Assembly: GCA_040755835.1 (NCBI GenBank)
Contig: JBFMAB010000020.1
Location: 138,502 to 202,501 of the forward strand
DNA from: JADLDB01 sp040755835
Lineage (GTDB): Bacteria; Myxococcota; Myxococcia; Myxococcales; Myxococcaceae
Reading direction: 5' to 3'
Length of the DNA stretch: 64,000 nt
The notes under the pieces were generated by a model. That model was not told the origin of the DNA and searched no databases. It worked only from the letters and a program-made list of their open reading frames with translations. Below are positions 19,801 through 26,953 of the stretch, piece by piece (the stretch's first letter is position 1; every line of letters starts with the position of its first letter). A program made the position numbers and the translations under genes.

Positions 19801-20397
19801 GACGGTGTCACCGAAGAACTCGAGGCGGACCGGCGTGTCGTGCAGCGCGGGGAACACGTCGAGGATGTCGCCGCGCAGCGAGAAGGTGCCCGGGTCCTCC
19901 ACCAAGGGCGTGCTGCGGTAGCCCATCTCGGCCAGCTTGAGCGCCAGCGCGTCGCGGCCCACGTCCTCGCCCGGCCGCACGGTGGTGGTGAGCCGCTGCA
20001 TGACGGCCAGCGGCAGCACCCGGCGGCTGAGCGCGCGCGCCGACAGCACCAGCGCGTCGAAGCGGGTGCCCCGCGCCAGGTGGAAGAGCGCGCTGAGGCG
20101 CTCGGCCACCACGCCGGCGTCGGGGACCAGCTCGTCCCATGGCAGCACCTCGTCGGCGGGCAGGCGCAGCACCTTCGGCGCCAGCTTCGTGCCTTCGCCG
20201 CCCAGGAAGAAGGCGAGATCGCCCGCGAGCGCATCGGCGGCGTCGTCGTCGGCGGTGACGCAGACGAGCGGGGCGCCCACCGCCCGCGCCAGCCGCGCCA
20301 GGACCCACGCGCGGGCGGCGCCGAACAGCCCGGTGGTGCGCACACGGCCCGCGGCCAGGGCTTCGACCAGGCGCTCGAGGGCGTCGTCCCGCGGCAT
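16867..20397 (-). CDS. mfd: Transcription-repair coupling factor
   Basis: This 1176-residue protein has normal Mfd length. An N-terminal UvrB-like region comes first. Then a CarD-like RNA-polymerase interaction domain (about residues 510-580; GDVCVHADFGVCRYGG), then the RecG-like translocase with Walker A GDVGYGKTEVAMR near residue 660 and Walker B IIDEEQKFGV near residue 757. Motif VI has QLRGRVGRS, and the TRCF C-terminal domain closes the protein. Mfd removes RNA polymerase stalled at DNA lesions and recruits UvrA. ATG 20397 is used because homologues begin near this point; the open frame extends further upstream only as an overlap with the kinase gene. It follows that operon on the same strand with a 35-base gap. 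Confidence 0.97.
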   Translation of the reverse strand: MPRDDALERLVEALAAGRVRTTGLFGAARAWVLARLARAVGAPLVCVTADDDAADALAGDLAFFLGGEGTKLAPKVLRLPADEVLPWDELVPDAGVVAERLSALFHLARGTRFDALVLSARALSRRVLPLAVMQRLTTTVRPGEDVGRDALALKLAEMGYRSTPLVEDPGTFSLRGDILDVFPALHDTPVRLEFFGDTVESLRRFDADTQRTIDALDVLTLLPARELLFNAETRKSAEAAVRDAAEAQHVPSTRVRERLEQIREGIGAAGLEGLLPGFFEGGLSTVFDYLAAWHPSPVVWLDEPAGQERALEELHLDIERSHADAVRRLDLTLPPAAHFLTADELAARLEAFRVVEGGGLSLDAGDATPIAFRPGTTHALREAIKSHHGEEGALAPLLERLGAWAADGLVTAVACGSAGQVDRLRRLLEERQVRCVPHPGAFDAAPPLEKTPVAHLYVGQVSQGFVDATGGLVVLSDADIFGARARRAPRRRRSPSEGFAASFRDLEEGDVCVHADFGVCRYGGLLAMEVNGVGADFLVLEFAGKDKVYLPVSRMRLVSKFTGGDPSRVTLDRLSSTAFQKRKAVVKEQLLQMAADLLRLYAERKAHPGFQFSPPDRYFHQFEADFEFEETPDQQKAIDDVLADMQRPEPMDRLVCGDVGYGKTEVAMRAAFKAVLDRKQVAVLVPTTLLAHQHLTNFRRRFDGYPITIDVVSSLRKPGEVREALAKAREGRVDVLIGTHKLLGGEVGFKDLGLLIIDEEQKFGVKQKEALKRLKTTVDTLTLTATPIPRTLNMAMSGLRDMSLITTPPQDRRAIRTFVNKFDPLQIKEAITREVQRGGQVFFIHNRVQSIRSMERFLHELVPNVSVVVAHGQMTEGALEKAMLAFVEKRAQVLLATAIVESGIDIPSANTMIVNRADQFGLSQLYQLRGRVGRSRERAYAYLLVPQGRAVTKDAARRLEVLQAFTELGAGFSIASHDLEIRGAGSLLGREQSGSIEAVGFDLYAQLLEEAIAEARGEPSREAVEPDVNLPVPAFLPEDFVPDVHQRLVLYKRFSQAQSVDELADLRSELIDRFGETPPEVDALEEIMRLKLELRRLALRQLDAGPGRLVATLGADARLDPGRLAALVQKSKGLYRLTPDMKLVAKLDATVKGVAYLSAARKVVRDLAACAVAGLD

Positions 20398-20432
20398 GTC
20401 GGGCGTTGGGTAAGGCGCGGCCCCTGCCGGCG

Positions 20433-22706
20433 TCAATGCGATTGCGCCTGCAGCTCCGCCAGCAGGGTGGCGAAGGCGGACGCGGTGAAGGGCTTCTCCA
20501 GCACCGGCGGGCGCTTCTCTTCGAGGAAGCGGCGCGCGCGCTCGGTGAAGGTGCCGCCGGTCATGAAGATGAAGCAGCGCCGCTGCGAGGGCTCGATGGC
20601 CCCGAGGCGCTCCCACACGTCGAGGCCGGACACGTCGGCCATCATCATGTCGCACAGCACCGCTTCGAAGCGGTGCCCTTCCTCGAAGAGGCGCAGGGCC
20701 TCGCGGCCGCTGCCCGCCAGCGTCAGCGTGTGGGCGCGGCCCAGCATGCGGCCCAGGGCCTTGAGCAGGAGCGGCTCGTCGTCCACCACGAGCAGCTTGG
20801 TGCGCGTGGCGACCGGCGGGGGGCTGGGGCTCGAGCCCTGCCACGGCACCACCGCCGCCGGCAGCCGCACCTCGAAGGTGGTGCCCACGCCCGGCGTGCT
20901 GTCGACGGTCAGGGTTCCGCCGAGGTCGCGCACGATGTTCTGCGCGATGAAGAGGCCCAGGCCCGTGCCTTCGCCCACGGCCTTCGTGGAGAAGAAGGGG
21001 TCGAAGATGCGCGGCAGGTTCTCGGGCGAGATGCCGGAGCCGGTGTCCTTCACGGCGACGGTGATCGCCCCGCCGCGCTCGCGCACCGTGACGGTGATGG
21101 CGTGCTCGTCGACGTGCCCGTCGGGGATCGCCTGCGCTGCGTTCAGCACGAGGTTCAGGAAGACCTGTCCCAGGCGCGCCTCGTTCGCCAGCACCGGGCC
21201 CGTCGGCTCGAAGTGCGTCACCACCCGCGCGCGGTGCCGCGTCTCGTTCCGGGCCATGTTGAGCGCGGTGGTGACGACCTGGGCGACGTCGCACGGCACG
21301 CGCCGCTGCTCGTCCACGCGCGAGAAGGTGCGGAGGTCGGCGACGATCCGCTTCACCCGGTCAGCGCCCTCGCGCGCCTCCTCGAGCGCCGCGAGCAGCT
21401 CGCCGAGATCGACCCCCGGAACCTCGCGCACGGTGCGCAGCTCCTGGAGCGCCATCGTCAGGTTCGACAGCACGTAGGACAGCGGGTTGTTGATCTCGTG
21501 CGCCACGCCGGCGGCCAGCGTGCCGATCGACGCCATGCGCTCGGTCAGCTGCAGCGTCGCGCTCAGGCGGACCTGCTCGGAGACGTCCTGCACCACGCCG
21601 AACACGCGTCCGCCCTTTGGTTGCTCGCGCGCCCAGAGCCGCAGCTCGTGCACCACGCCCTGCGAGCTGCGCGCGCGCGTCTGCAGCGACACCGCCTCGC
21701 CGGCGAGGGCGCGCAGCAGCGTGTCCTGGACGCGTTGACGCTCCTCGGGCGCGAAGGCGGCGACCAGCTCTTCGAGCGCCACCGGCTCCGTGTCGGCGCC
21801 CGTCAGGCCGAGCAGCTGGCGCAGCCAGGCGGACAGGGTGAAACGGCGAGACGCGACGTCGGCGTCCCACGCGCCGAGGCGGGCGATTTCCTGCGCTTCC
21901 GCGAGCTGCTTCCGTGAGCGCGCCAGCTCCTCGGCCTGCAGCCAGGGCCCCGACACGTCGACGGCGCGGGCGAACCACACGTCGCCCCAGACGGGCGAGG
22001 TGCGGCGCGCGGCGCTCAGCACGAGCCGCCGCGGCGCGCCGTCCGGCCGCTGTACGCGCACCTGCACGTGGGAGAGCGGCTCGGTGCGGCCCGCGAGGCG
22101 CAGCGCACCGGCGTCGTCGGGGTGCAAGAGCTCTGCGAGCGGGCGGCCGAGGAGTCTTGCGGGCGGCAGCCCCAGCACGTTCTCGGCGCCGGCGTTGACG
22201 TGCAGTACGCGCCCGTCGGCGGGCGCCAGCACCGCCAGCACGTCGTCGGACTGCTCGACCAGGCGGCGTGTCTCTTCCAGCTCCCGGTCGCGGGCCAGCT
22301 CCTCGGTGACGTCCAGGAAGAGGGACACCACCCGGTTCACCGCGCCGGTGGCGTCCATGACCGGAAGCGCGGACACGAGGACGGCGCGGGCCTTCCCGCC
22401 CGGCAGCAGCAGCGCGAGCCGCCGCCGCAGCACCGCCCGCCCGGTGCGGCGCGCCTCCACCGCGGGCAGCTCGGCCTCCGGCAGCGGCGAGAGATCCGCG
22501 CGGTGGAGCCGCCACGCGGGATCGGCGTCGCCCCGCCCGCGCAGGGCAGCGGCCTCCACGCCCAGCACCTCGAGCGCCCGGGCGTTGAAGTCCACCACCG
22601 CGCCGGTCGCGTCGTGCACGACGAGACCCTCGACGAGCGCGTCGAGGACCCGGCGGTCCTGGAGGGGGGTGGTGGCCATCGCGAGCGGCTCTGTGGCGTC
22701 CTTCAT
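20433..22706 (-). CDS. Cytoplasmic PAS hybrid sensor histidine kinase
   Basis: This 757-residue protein has no signal peptide or membrane segment. Two to three PAS domains fill about residues 15-380 (VVHDATGAVVDFNARALEVL; LAPADGRVLHVNAGAENVLG; a third near residue 280). The HisKA H-box is GVAHEINNPLSYVLSNL near residue 403. The HATPase domain has NLVLNAAQAIPDGH and DTGSGI, FSTKAVGEGTGLGLFIAQ. A receiver domain at about 635-755 carries VVDDEPLLLKALG and the phosphoacceptor Asp in AVLCDMMMADVSG. It autophosphorylates and can pass phosphate to its own receiver. The start ATG overlaps the previous stop as ATGA, so it is coupled to the TPR gene. Confidence 0.92.
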   Translation of the reverse strand: MKDATEPLAMATTPLQDRRVLDALVEGLVVHDATGAVVDFNARALEVLGVEAAALRGRGDADPAWRLHRADLSPLPEAELPAVEARRTGRAVLRRRLALLLPGGKARAVLVSALPVMDATGAVNRVVSLFLDVTEELARDRELEETRRLVEQSDDVLAVLAPADGRVLHVNAGAENVLGLPPARLLGRPLAELLHPDDAGALRLAGRTEPLSHVQVRVQRPDGAPRRLVLSAARRTSPVWGDVWFARAVDVSGPWLQAEELARSRKQLAEAQEIARLGAWDADVASRRFTLSAWLRQLLGLTGADTEPVALEELVAAFAPEERQRVQDTLLRALAGEAVSLQTRARSSQGVVHELRLWAREQPKGGRVFGVVQDVSEQVRLSATLQLTERMASIGTLAAGVAHEINNPLSYVLSNLTMALQELRTVREVPGVDLGELLAALEEAREGADRVKRIVADLRTFSRVDEQRRVPCDVAQVVTTALNMARNETRHRARVVTHFEPTGPVLANEARLGQVFLNLVLNAAQAIPDGHVDEHAITVTVRERGGAITVAVKDTGSGISPENLPRIFDPFFSTKAVGEGTGLGLFIAQNIVRDLGGTLTVDSTPGVGTTFEVRLPAAVVPWQGSSPSPPPVATRTKLLVVDDEPLLLKALGRMLGRAHTLTLAGSGREALRLFEEGHRFEAVLCDMMMADVSGLDVWERLGAIEPSQRRCFIFMTGGTFTERARRFLEEKRPPVLEKPFTASAFATLLAELQAQSH

Positions 22707-23434
22707 AGCGCGGCCGTGTGCGGGCTGCTTCCTGTGGCCGGTGGGGCTGGGGTGTCCTGGAGCCACCAGAGGATGCCAGCGGAGATGGCTGCGGCGATCG
22801 CGACGCCGTAGGCGACGTTGGCGCCGATGGCGTTGGCGTGCGCGGCGCCGCCGAGGGTGCGGAAGTCGGACTCGTAGAACGCAGCGTTCGCCTGCGCTTC
22901 GAGCTGCTTCGCGTGCACGCCGAGGCCGATGCCCGCGGCCAGCCCCGCGGCGGCGACCACGGACAGGGCGATGGGCGCGGCGTGGCGCTTCCAGTCGATG
23001 CGCGGGCCCGGGGCGATGGGCTCCGGTCTCGAAGTGGGCGTGAGGTCCGTCCGGCGCGGGGTGTCGTCGGGGAGATCGCTGTCCGGAAAGGGCGGCGGCG
23101 GGGCCACGAGGCTCTTCTTCACCTCGAGCCAGAGGTCGATGGCCTTGGGGCTGGTGTAGGGCGGCAGCTCGCCCGCCGGATCGATGCGCTGCGCCACGCG
23201 GAAGTGCTCCTGCGCCTGCTTCGTCTGGCCCAGGTTGAAGCGCACCAGCCCGCTGTAGACCTCGATCTCGAACAGCTCCTTCGGCGTCGACGTCCACTTC
23301 GTCGAGGCCTGGTGGAGGCGCTCGAGGCAGCGTTCGAAGTCGAGCGACGCGTACAGCGCCTTCGCCTCGGCGAGGAAGGGGTTGGGCGTGTCGGAGGCCA
23401 GCGCGACCGAGAGCGTGAGGGCGAGCGCGATCAC
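22703..23434 (-). CDS. Exported TPR-like protein with membrane helices
   Basis: This 243-residue protein starts at GTG 23434 in a GTGA overlap with the lipoprotein gene and ends in an ATGA overlap with the kinase gene. A short hydrophobic start looks like a signal peptide with an ALA-type site (ALTLSVALAS). Residues 25-110 are TPR-like (EAKALYASLDFERCLERL, RVAQRIDPAGELPPYTSPKA). A Pro/Asp linker follows, then two hydrophobic segments (about 160-180 and 215-232; YGVAIAAAISAGILWWL). This layout is frequent in myxobacterial envelope proteins. Its position suggests it works with the kinase, perhaps as an envelope sensor, but that is inference from the operon only. Confidence 0.75.
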   Translation of the reverse strand: MIALALTLSVALASDTPNPFLAEAKALYASLDFERCLERLHQASTKWTSTPKELFEIEVYSGLVRFNLGQTKQAQEHFRVAQRIDPAGELPPYTSPKAIDLWLEVKKSLVAPPPPFPDSDLPDDTPRRTDLTPTSRPEPIAPGPRIDWKRHAAPIALSVVAAAGLAAGIGLGVHAKQLEAQANAAFYESDFRTLGGAAHANAIGANVAYGVAIAAAISAGILWWLQDTPAPPATGSSPHTAAL

Positions 23435-24342
23435 GGCACGTCTCCCAGCACCACCGAGGGATCATCCGCCGCTTGCCAGCCCGACAGCGTCACCGACCAG
23501 CCCGTGCCCGCGTCGCCGTCGTAGCTGGCGATGCCCAGGCGCAGCAGGGCGGGGGCGGCCGCGCCGCCAGGCGCCCCGATGGGTGTGTCGGCCAGCGTGA
23601 CGTTGTCCAGCGACACGCGCCGTGAGCCGCCGCGCGTCCAGGAGACGTCCACCGCATAGTCGCCGGCGCCGAAGCCCCCGTCGCGCGCGAAGCTCTCGTT
23701 CATCGCGGCGCTGCCCAGCGTCATCGCGTCGGACTGCACCACCAGGCGGCCCTGCGCGTCGAAGCCCAGGCGCAGCCAGGCGCCGCCGTCGGCCGTCGTC
23801 AGCAGCGCGAAGGTGGCGAGGCTGCGCAGCCCGAGCGGCGCCGGCAGGGTGACGCGCCCACGCAGGTGGCCGTACGCCGCGCCGGGGAGCCGCGCGGGGG
23901 TGTCGAGGTCGGCGGTGGCGGTGTCGCGCGTGTCGTCGGTGGAGCTGACGATGGCGAGCACCCGGTTTCCGCGGGAGGGGTCGATGTCGACGCTGCAGTT
24001 GGCGTCGACGGTGGTACCGGTGAAGCCGTGGAGGCGCTGCTGCCACGTCGGCTGCGGTCCCGCGTCGAAGCGGCCCGCGTCCGGGCCACCGGCGTCTCTC
24101 CCGCCCGCGTCCGTCGCGCCGGCGTCGACGCCGGCGTCCAGCGCCTCGGGCGAGAAGCAGAAGCCGTCGATGCAGGCGCGGCCTTCGCGGCACGGGTGCG
24201 CGTCGTCGCAGGCGCGCCCGGGGACGTCGTCGAGGCTGACCCCGCAGCCCGCCGCGAAGCCGAGCGCCGCCAGCGCGGCGAGGCGCCAGGAGGGGCCGGG
24301 CCCCTGGCCGTTGCGCTCGGGTTGAGACGGCGGACCACGCAC
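23431..24342 (-). CDS. Predicted lipoprotein, first gene of kinase operon
   Basis: This protein has 303 residues from GTG 24342. That start is chosen because a TACCGT hexamer lies 8 bases ahead; GTG 24360 is an in-frame alternative. The signal peptide ends LGFAAGCG, a lipobox. A small Cys module follows (ACDDAHPCREGRACIDG), a DAG linker (residues about 70-95), then a beta-rich domain resembling LamG/concanavalin folds (about 110-300, ending SVTLSGWQAADDP). It may bind a carbohydrate at the cell surface. The stop overlaps the next start, so the three genes down to the hybrid kinase are probably co-translated. Confidence 0.72.
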   Translation of the reverse strand: MRGPPSQPERNGQGPGPSWRLAALAALGFAAGCGVSLDDVPGRACDDAHPCREGRACIDGFCFSPEALDAGVDAGATDAGGRDAGGPDAGRFDAGPQPTWQQRLHGFTGTTVDANCSVDIDPSRGNRVLAIVSSTDDTRDTATADLDTPARLPGAAYGHLRGRVTLPAPLGLRSLATFALLTTADGGAWLRLGFDAQGRLVVQSDAMTLGSAAMNESFARDGGFGAGDYAVDVSWTRGGSRRVSLDNVTLADTPIGAPGGAAAPALLRLGIASYDGDAGTGWSVTLSGWQAADDPSVVLGDVP

Positions 24343-24350
24343 GGGCGCTG

Positions 24351-24356
24351 ACGGTA
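24351..24356 (-). promoter_or_regulatory. Candidate -10 element (TACCGT) for the kinase operon
   Basis: Read on the minus strand, TACCGT lies 8 bases before GTG 24342. The same hexamer and spacing occur before the lipoprotein at 26900. Confidence 0.4.
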
Positions 24357-24419
24357 GCACGGCGCTCGCGCGCCTCGACTGTTCCGCCCGGCGCGGCGGT
24401 GTGTCACCCTGCGGCGGTC

Positions 24420-25271
24420 GTGAACGGACGATTCGCCGACAGCTTGAAGCAGGGGCTCCGGAAGTGGACGGAGTCGATGGTGGGGGACGACCTCGAGGAG
24501 CGGCTCGCCGGCGAGCGCCCCGAGAACGAGTACGGCGTGGACCCGTTCGGGTTCAGCCTCGAGTATGCGCTGTCGGCGATCGGCCCGTTCGTCTGGCTGT
24601 ACAAGCACTACTTCCGCGTCGAGACCCACGGCATCGAGAACGTGCCGCGCGGGCGCGTGCTGCTGGTCGCCAACCACTCGGGGCAGATCCCCCTGGACGG
24701 CGCGATGATCGGCGTGGCCATGCTGACCGAGGCGCGCCCGGGGCGGGCGATCCGCAGCATGGTGATGAACTGGGTGCCGACGCTGCCGTTCATCTCCACC
24801 TTCTTCGCGCGCGTCGGGCAGATCGTCGGTACGCCGGAGAACTGCCGGCGGCTGCTCGAGAAGGACGAGGCGATCCTCGTCTTCCCGGAAGGCCAGAAGG
24901 CGATCAGCAAGCTCTTCCCGCAGCGCTACCAGCTGCAGGAGTTCGGGCTGGGGTTCATGCGGCTCGCGCTCGAGACGAACACGCCCATCGTGCCGGTGGC
25001 GGTCATCGGCGCGGAGGAGCAGGCGCCGGCCTTCGTCGACGTCAAGCCGGTGGCGAAGCTCCTGGGCTTCCCCGCCTTCCCGCTGACGCCGTGGGGGCTG
25101 CCGTTCCCGTTGCCCACCAAGTACCGCCTGTACTTCGGCGCGCCCATGTTCTTCACCGGCCGGCCCGACGACGACGACGCGGAGCTCGAGAAGAAGGTGA
25201 AGGTGGTGAAGGCCTCGCTGCAGACGATGATCGAGCAGGGCCTCAAGCGGCGGAAGAGGGTCTTCTGGTGA
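24420..25271 (+). CDS. Lysophospholipid acyltransferase family protein
   Basis: This protein of about 283 residues has the PlsC/LPLAT fold. The acyltransferase His-Asp motif is in LLVANHSGQIPLDGA (spaced as in the MGAT-like subgroup), and the substrate-binding block is FPEGQKAISK. A hydrophobic segment near residue 40 suggests membrane association. It should transfer an acyl chain to a glycerol or lysophospholipid. GTG 24420 is a judgement; GTG 24399 is in frame. It is coupled to the epimerase by a GTGA overlap at 25268-25271. It is divergent from the kinase operon. Confidence 0.8.
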   Translation: MNGRFADSLKQGLRKWTESMVGDDLEERLAGERPENEYGVDPFGFSLEYALSAIGPFVWLYKHYFRVETHGIENVPRGRVLLVANHSGQIPLDGAMIGVAMLTEARPGRAIRSMVMNWVPTLPFISTFFARVGQIVGTPENCRRLLEKDEAILVFPEGQKAISKLFPQRYQLQEFGLGFMRLALETNTPIVPVAVIGAEEQAPAFVDVKPVAKLLGFPAFPLTPWGLPFPLPTKYRLYFGAPMFFTGRPDDDDAELEKKVKVVKASLQTMIEQGLKRRKRVFW

Positions 25272-26203
25272 ATGCCCAGGACCGGGCCGCGGTGGTGGTG
25301 ACCGGCATCTCGGGGAACCTCGGCCGGGCCGTCGCGAAGCTGTTGCACCTGGAGGAGCGCGTCATCGGCCTCGATCGCCGCCCCTTCGTCGGCCGCCCGA
25401 AGGACGTCGAGCACGTGCAGGTCGACCTGCGCAAGAAGAAGACCGACGAGGTGTTCCGCCGGAACCAGGTGAAGGCGATCATCCACATGGGGATCCTCCA
25501 TGACCCCCGGATGAGCGCGGAGGATCACCACAGCTTCAACGTGCTGGGCACGACGCGCGTGCTGGAGTGCGCGGCGAAGTACGGCGTGAAAAAGGTCGTC
25601 GTGCTGTCGAGCGCGAACGTCTACGGCCCGTCGCCCGACAACTCGAACTTCCTCACCGAGGACGCGCCGCTCATGGCCGCCTCGCGCTTCCCGTCGGTGC
25701 GCGACCTCATCGAGGTCGACATGCTGGCGCAAGGCTTCTTCTGGCGGCACCCGGAGATCGAGACCGTCGTCGCGCGGCCCGTGCACATCGTCGGGCCCAC
25801 CATCAAGAACGCGCCGTCGAACTACCTCCGCCTCGAGCGCCCGTGGGTGCTGGCCGGCTTCGACCCGATGGTGCAGCTGATCCACATGGAGGACGTCGCG
25901 CGCGTGCTGATCGAGGCGCTCAAGCCGGGCCGCAAGGGCGTCTACAACGTGGTCGGCCCCGGCGAGGTGCCGCTGTCGGCGGTCTTCCGGGAGCTGGGTC
26001 ACCGGCCGCGCTCGATGCCGCACGTCCTCGCGCGACCCGTGCTGTCGGCGCTCTTCAAGTACCGCCTCGCCAGCTTCCCGCCGGAGGAACTCGACCACAT
26101 CCAGTTCCTCTGTATGGTCGACGGCTCTCGCTGGGCCCGGGAGTCGGGCTGGCGGCCCCGCTTTTCGATGCGGGAGACGATCCGCTCCGTCCTCGGGGAA
26201 TGA
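25268..26203 (+). CDS. NAD-dependent epimerase/dehydratase-like protein, catalytic Tyr/Lys missing
   Basis: This 311-residue extended short-chain dehydrogenase starts at GTG 25268, overlapping the upstream stop. The cofactor motif TGISGNLG is intact and the SSANVYGP motif is present. The region where YxxxK should lie reads SRFPSVRDLIEVD, and I see no Tyr/Lys pair there; the usual residues appear to be Ser or Val and Leu. The protein may bind a nucleotide sugar or lipid without redox chemistry, or use other residues. Its partner acyltransferase suggests lipid or envelope work. The next gene downstream is the small-RNA locus. Confidence 0.78.
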   Translation: MNAQDRAAVVVTGISGNLGRAVAKLLHLEERVIGLDRRPFVGRPKDVEHVQVDLRKKKTDEVFRRNQVKAIIHMGILHDPRMSAEDHHSFNVLGTTRVLECAAKYGVKKVVVLSSANVYGPSPDNSNFLTEDAPLMAASRFPSVRDLIEVDMLAQGFFWRHPEIETVVARPVHIVGPTIKNAPSNYLRLERPWVLAGFDPMVQLIHMEDVARVLIEALKPGRKGVYNVVGPGEVPLSAVFRELGHRPRSMPHVLARPVLSALFKYRLASFPPEELDHIQFLCMVDGSRWARESGWRPRFSMRETIRSVLGE

Positions 26204-26220
26204 CCTTCCTGCCGAGCCCC

Positions 26221-26261
26221 TGACATCGGTGTCATGGGCTGGCCGGTGGAGCGCGGTCCAC
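26221..26261 (+). promoter_or_regulatory. Inverted repeats upstream of sigma-54 promoter (possible enhancer site)
   Basis: TGACA-TCGG-TGTCA (26221-26234) is an exact palindrome with 5-base arms, about 85 bases ahead of the -24 box. A second one, GTGGA-N6-TCCAC, lies at 26246-26261. This is where a sigma-54 enhancer-binding protein would be expected. Alternatively one may be part of a terminator for the epimerase gene. Role inferred from position. Confidence 0.45.
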
Positions 26262-26320
26262 GGGCGCCATTGTTCAGTCCAACTCGTTGAAAAAACAGAG
26301 AAACAGTGCGCCGGCTGGCA

Positions 26321-26336
26321 TGGCACCGGGGTTGCT
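26321..26336 (+). promoter_or_regulatory. Sigma-54 (-24/-12) promoter
   Basis: TGGCAC, five bases, TTGCT matches the sigma-54 consensus exactly, with GG at -25/-24 (26322-26323) and GC at -13/-12 (26334-26335). The predicted transcription start is about 26347. No open reading frame follows, only the hairpin-rich stretch to 26429. Confidence 0.85.
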
Positions 26337-26346
26337 CCTGAGGGCT

Positions 26347-26429
26347 CCCGGTAGGAAATCCCATAGGGGGATTTCCGACGCCCACCGCCTCGGCCGGCCC
26401 CGAGACGGTGGGCGGTTTTTTTTTTTTTT
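26347..26429 (+). ncRNA. Sigma-54-driven small RNA, Pxr-like
   Basis: Starting 12 bases after the -12 box, the predicted transcript of about 80 bases has a first hairpin (GGAAATCCC 26354-26362 with GGGATTTCC 26368-26376). A second hairpin doubles as terminator (26379-26393 with 26400-26414) and leads into 14 T bases. There is no start codon with a coding frame. A sigma-54 promoter, short length and stacked hairpins match what is known of the Myxococcus xanthus small RNA Pxr, a negative regulator of fruiting-body development found in the Cystobacterineae. I cannot align it to Pxr here, so the identity is a hypothesis; that it is a small RNA gene is well supported by promoter and terminator. 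Confidence 0.72.
26379..26429 (+). terminator. Strong Rho-independent terminator with T14 tract
   Basis: A 15-base stem with one mismatch (26379-26393 with 26400-26414) around a 6-base loop is followed at once by T14 (26416-26429). This is by far the strongest terminator in the window. It acts on plus-strand transcripts; no matching T-tract serves the converging gene at 26445. Confidence 0.9.
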
Positions 26430-26444
26430 GGGGTGTGGGCCGGC

Positions 26445-26900
26445 TCAGGGCGTGGCGGCGGACTTCGCGGGCACGGGCGGGAGCTCGGCGGCGAAGGGCC
26501 CTTCGTCCTGGCTCTCGACCAGCCACGCGGAGTCGCGCCACACCAGCACGCTGGTGATGATGGCGGTCTCCTCGGTGCTGTTGGGCAGGCGGTACCACGA
26601 CAGCTTCGAGATGACGGTGGCGGTCATCTTGTCGGGGCCGATCTGCGCGTCCTCGAGCTGGAAGTCGGTGACGAAGAGGTCGCGCTCGTCCCCGCCCTGG
26701 AGGCGCGCCTTGATGAAGGCGGCGCGGCGCTCGGGGACGATGCGATCGGCGGCGCTGCGAAAGTCCTTCCAGCGCAGGGCCTGGTGAAACGCCTCGACGG
26801 CCGGCTTGAGCGCCTCGACGTCGCCCTCTCCGCGCATGGTGGCGCAGCAGGACAGCAGGACGGCGGCGGCTACGGCGCGGAGACCATTCGGTCGGCTCAT
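26445..26900 (-). CDS. Small predicted lipoprotein
   Basis: This 151-residue protein starts at ATG 26900 with a TACCGT hexamer 8 bases ahead. The signal ends VLLSCC, a lipobox. The mature part reads like an exported NTF2- or nuclear-transport-like domain (EAFHQALRWKDFRSAADRIV, TATVISKLSWYRLPN, WRDSAWLVES), a fold that often carries a small ligand. It has a short Pro-rich tail. I do not recognise a named family. It converges on the small-RNA gene with no clear terminator of its own, so its transcript could run antisense to the small RNA. Confidence 0.75.
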   Translation of the reverse strand: MSRPNGLRAVAAAVLLSCCATMRGEGDVEALKPAVEAFHQALRWKDFRSAADRIVPERRAAFIKARLQGGDERDLFVTDFQLEDAQIGPDKMTATVISKLSWYRLPNSTEETAIITSVLVWRDSAWLVESQDEGPFAAELPPVPAKSAATP

Positions 26901-26908
26901 GGTGCGCG

Positions 26909-26914
26909 ACGGTA
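26909..26914 (-). promoter_or_regulatory. Candidate -10 element (TACCGT) before lipoprotein gene
   Basis: On the minus strand TACCGT lies 8 bases before ATG 26900, with no Shine-Dalgarno sequence. Same motif as at 24351. Confidence 0.4.
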
Positions 26915-26953
26915 GCATCGGCCGTTGGTAGGGTCGCAAAACCGGCTACCCGT

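Noticed and set aside
17785..21477. A 1230-codon open frame on the plus strand
   Set aside because: Antisense to mfd and the kinase gene, with no family motif; a shadow frame.
26416..26429. T14 as a sequencing or assembly artefact
   Set aside because: It follows a 15-base stem directly and lies downstream of a consensus promoter, so it fits a terminator. Its exact length may still be uncertain.
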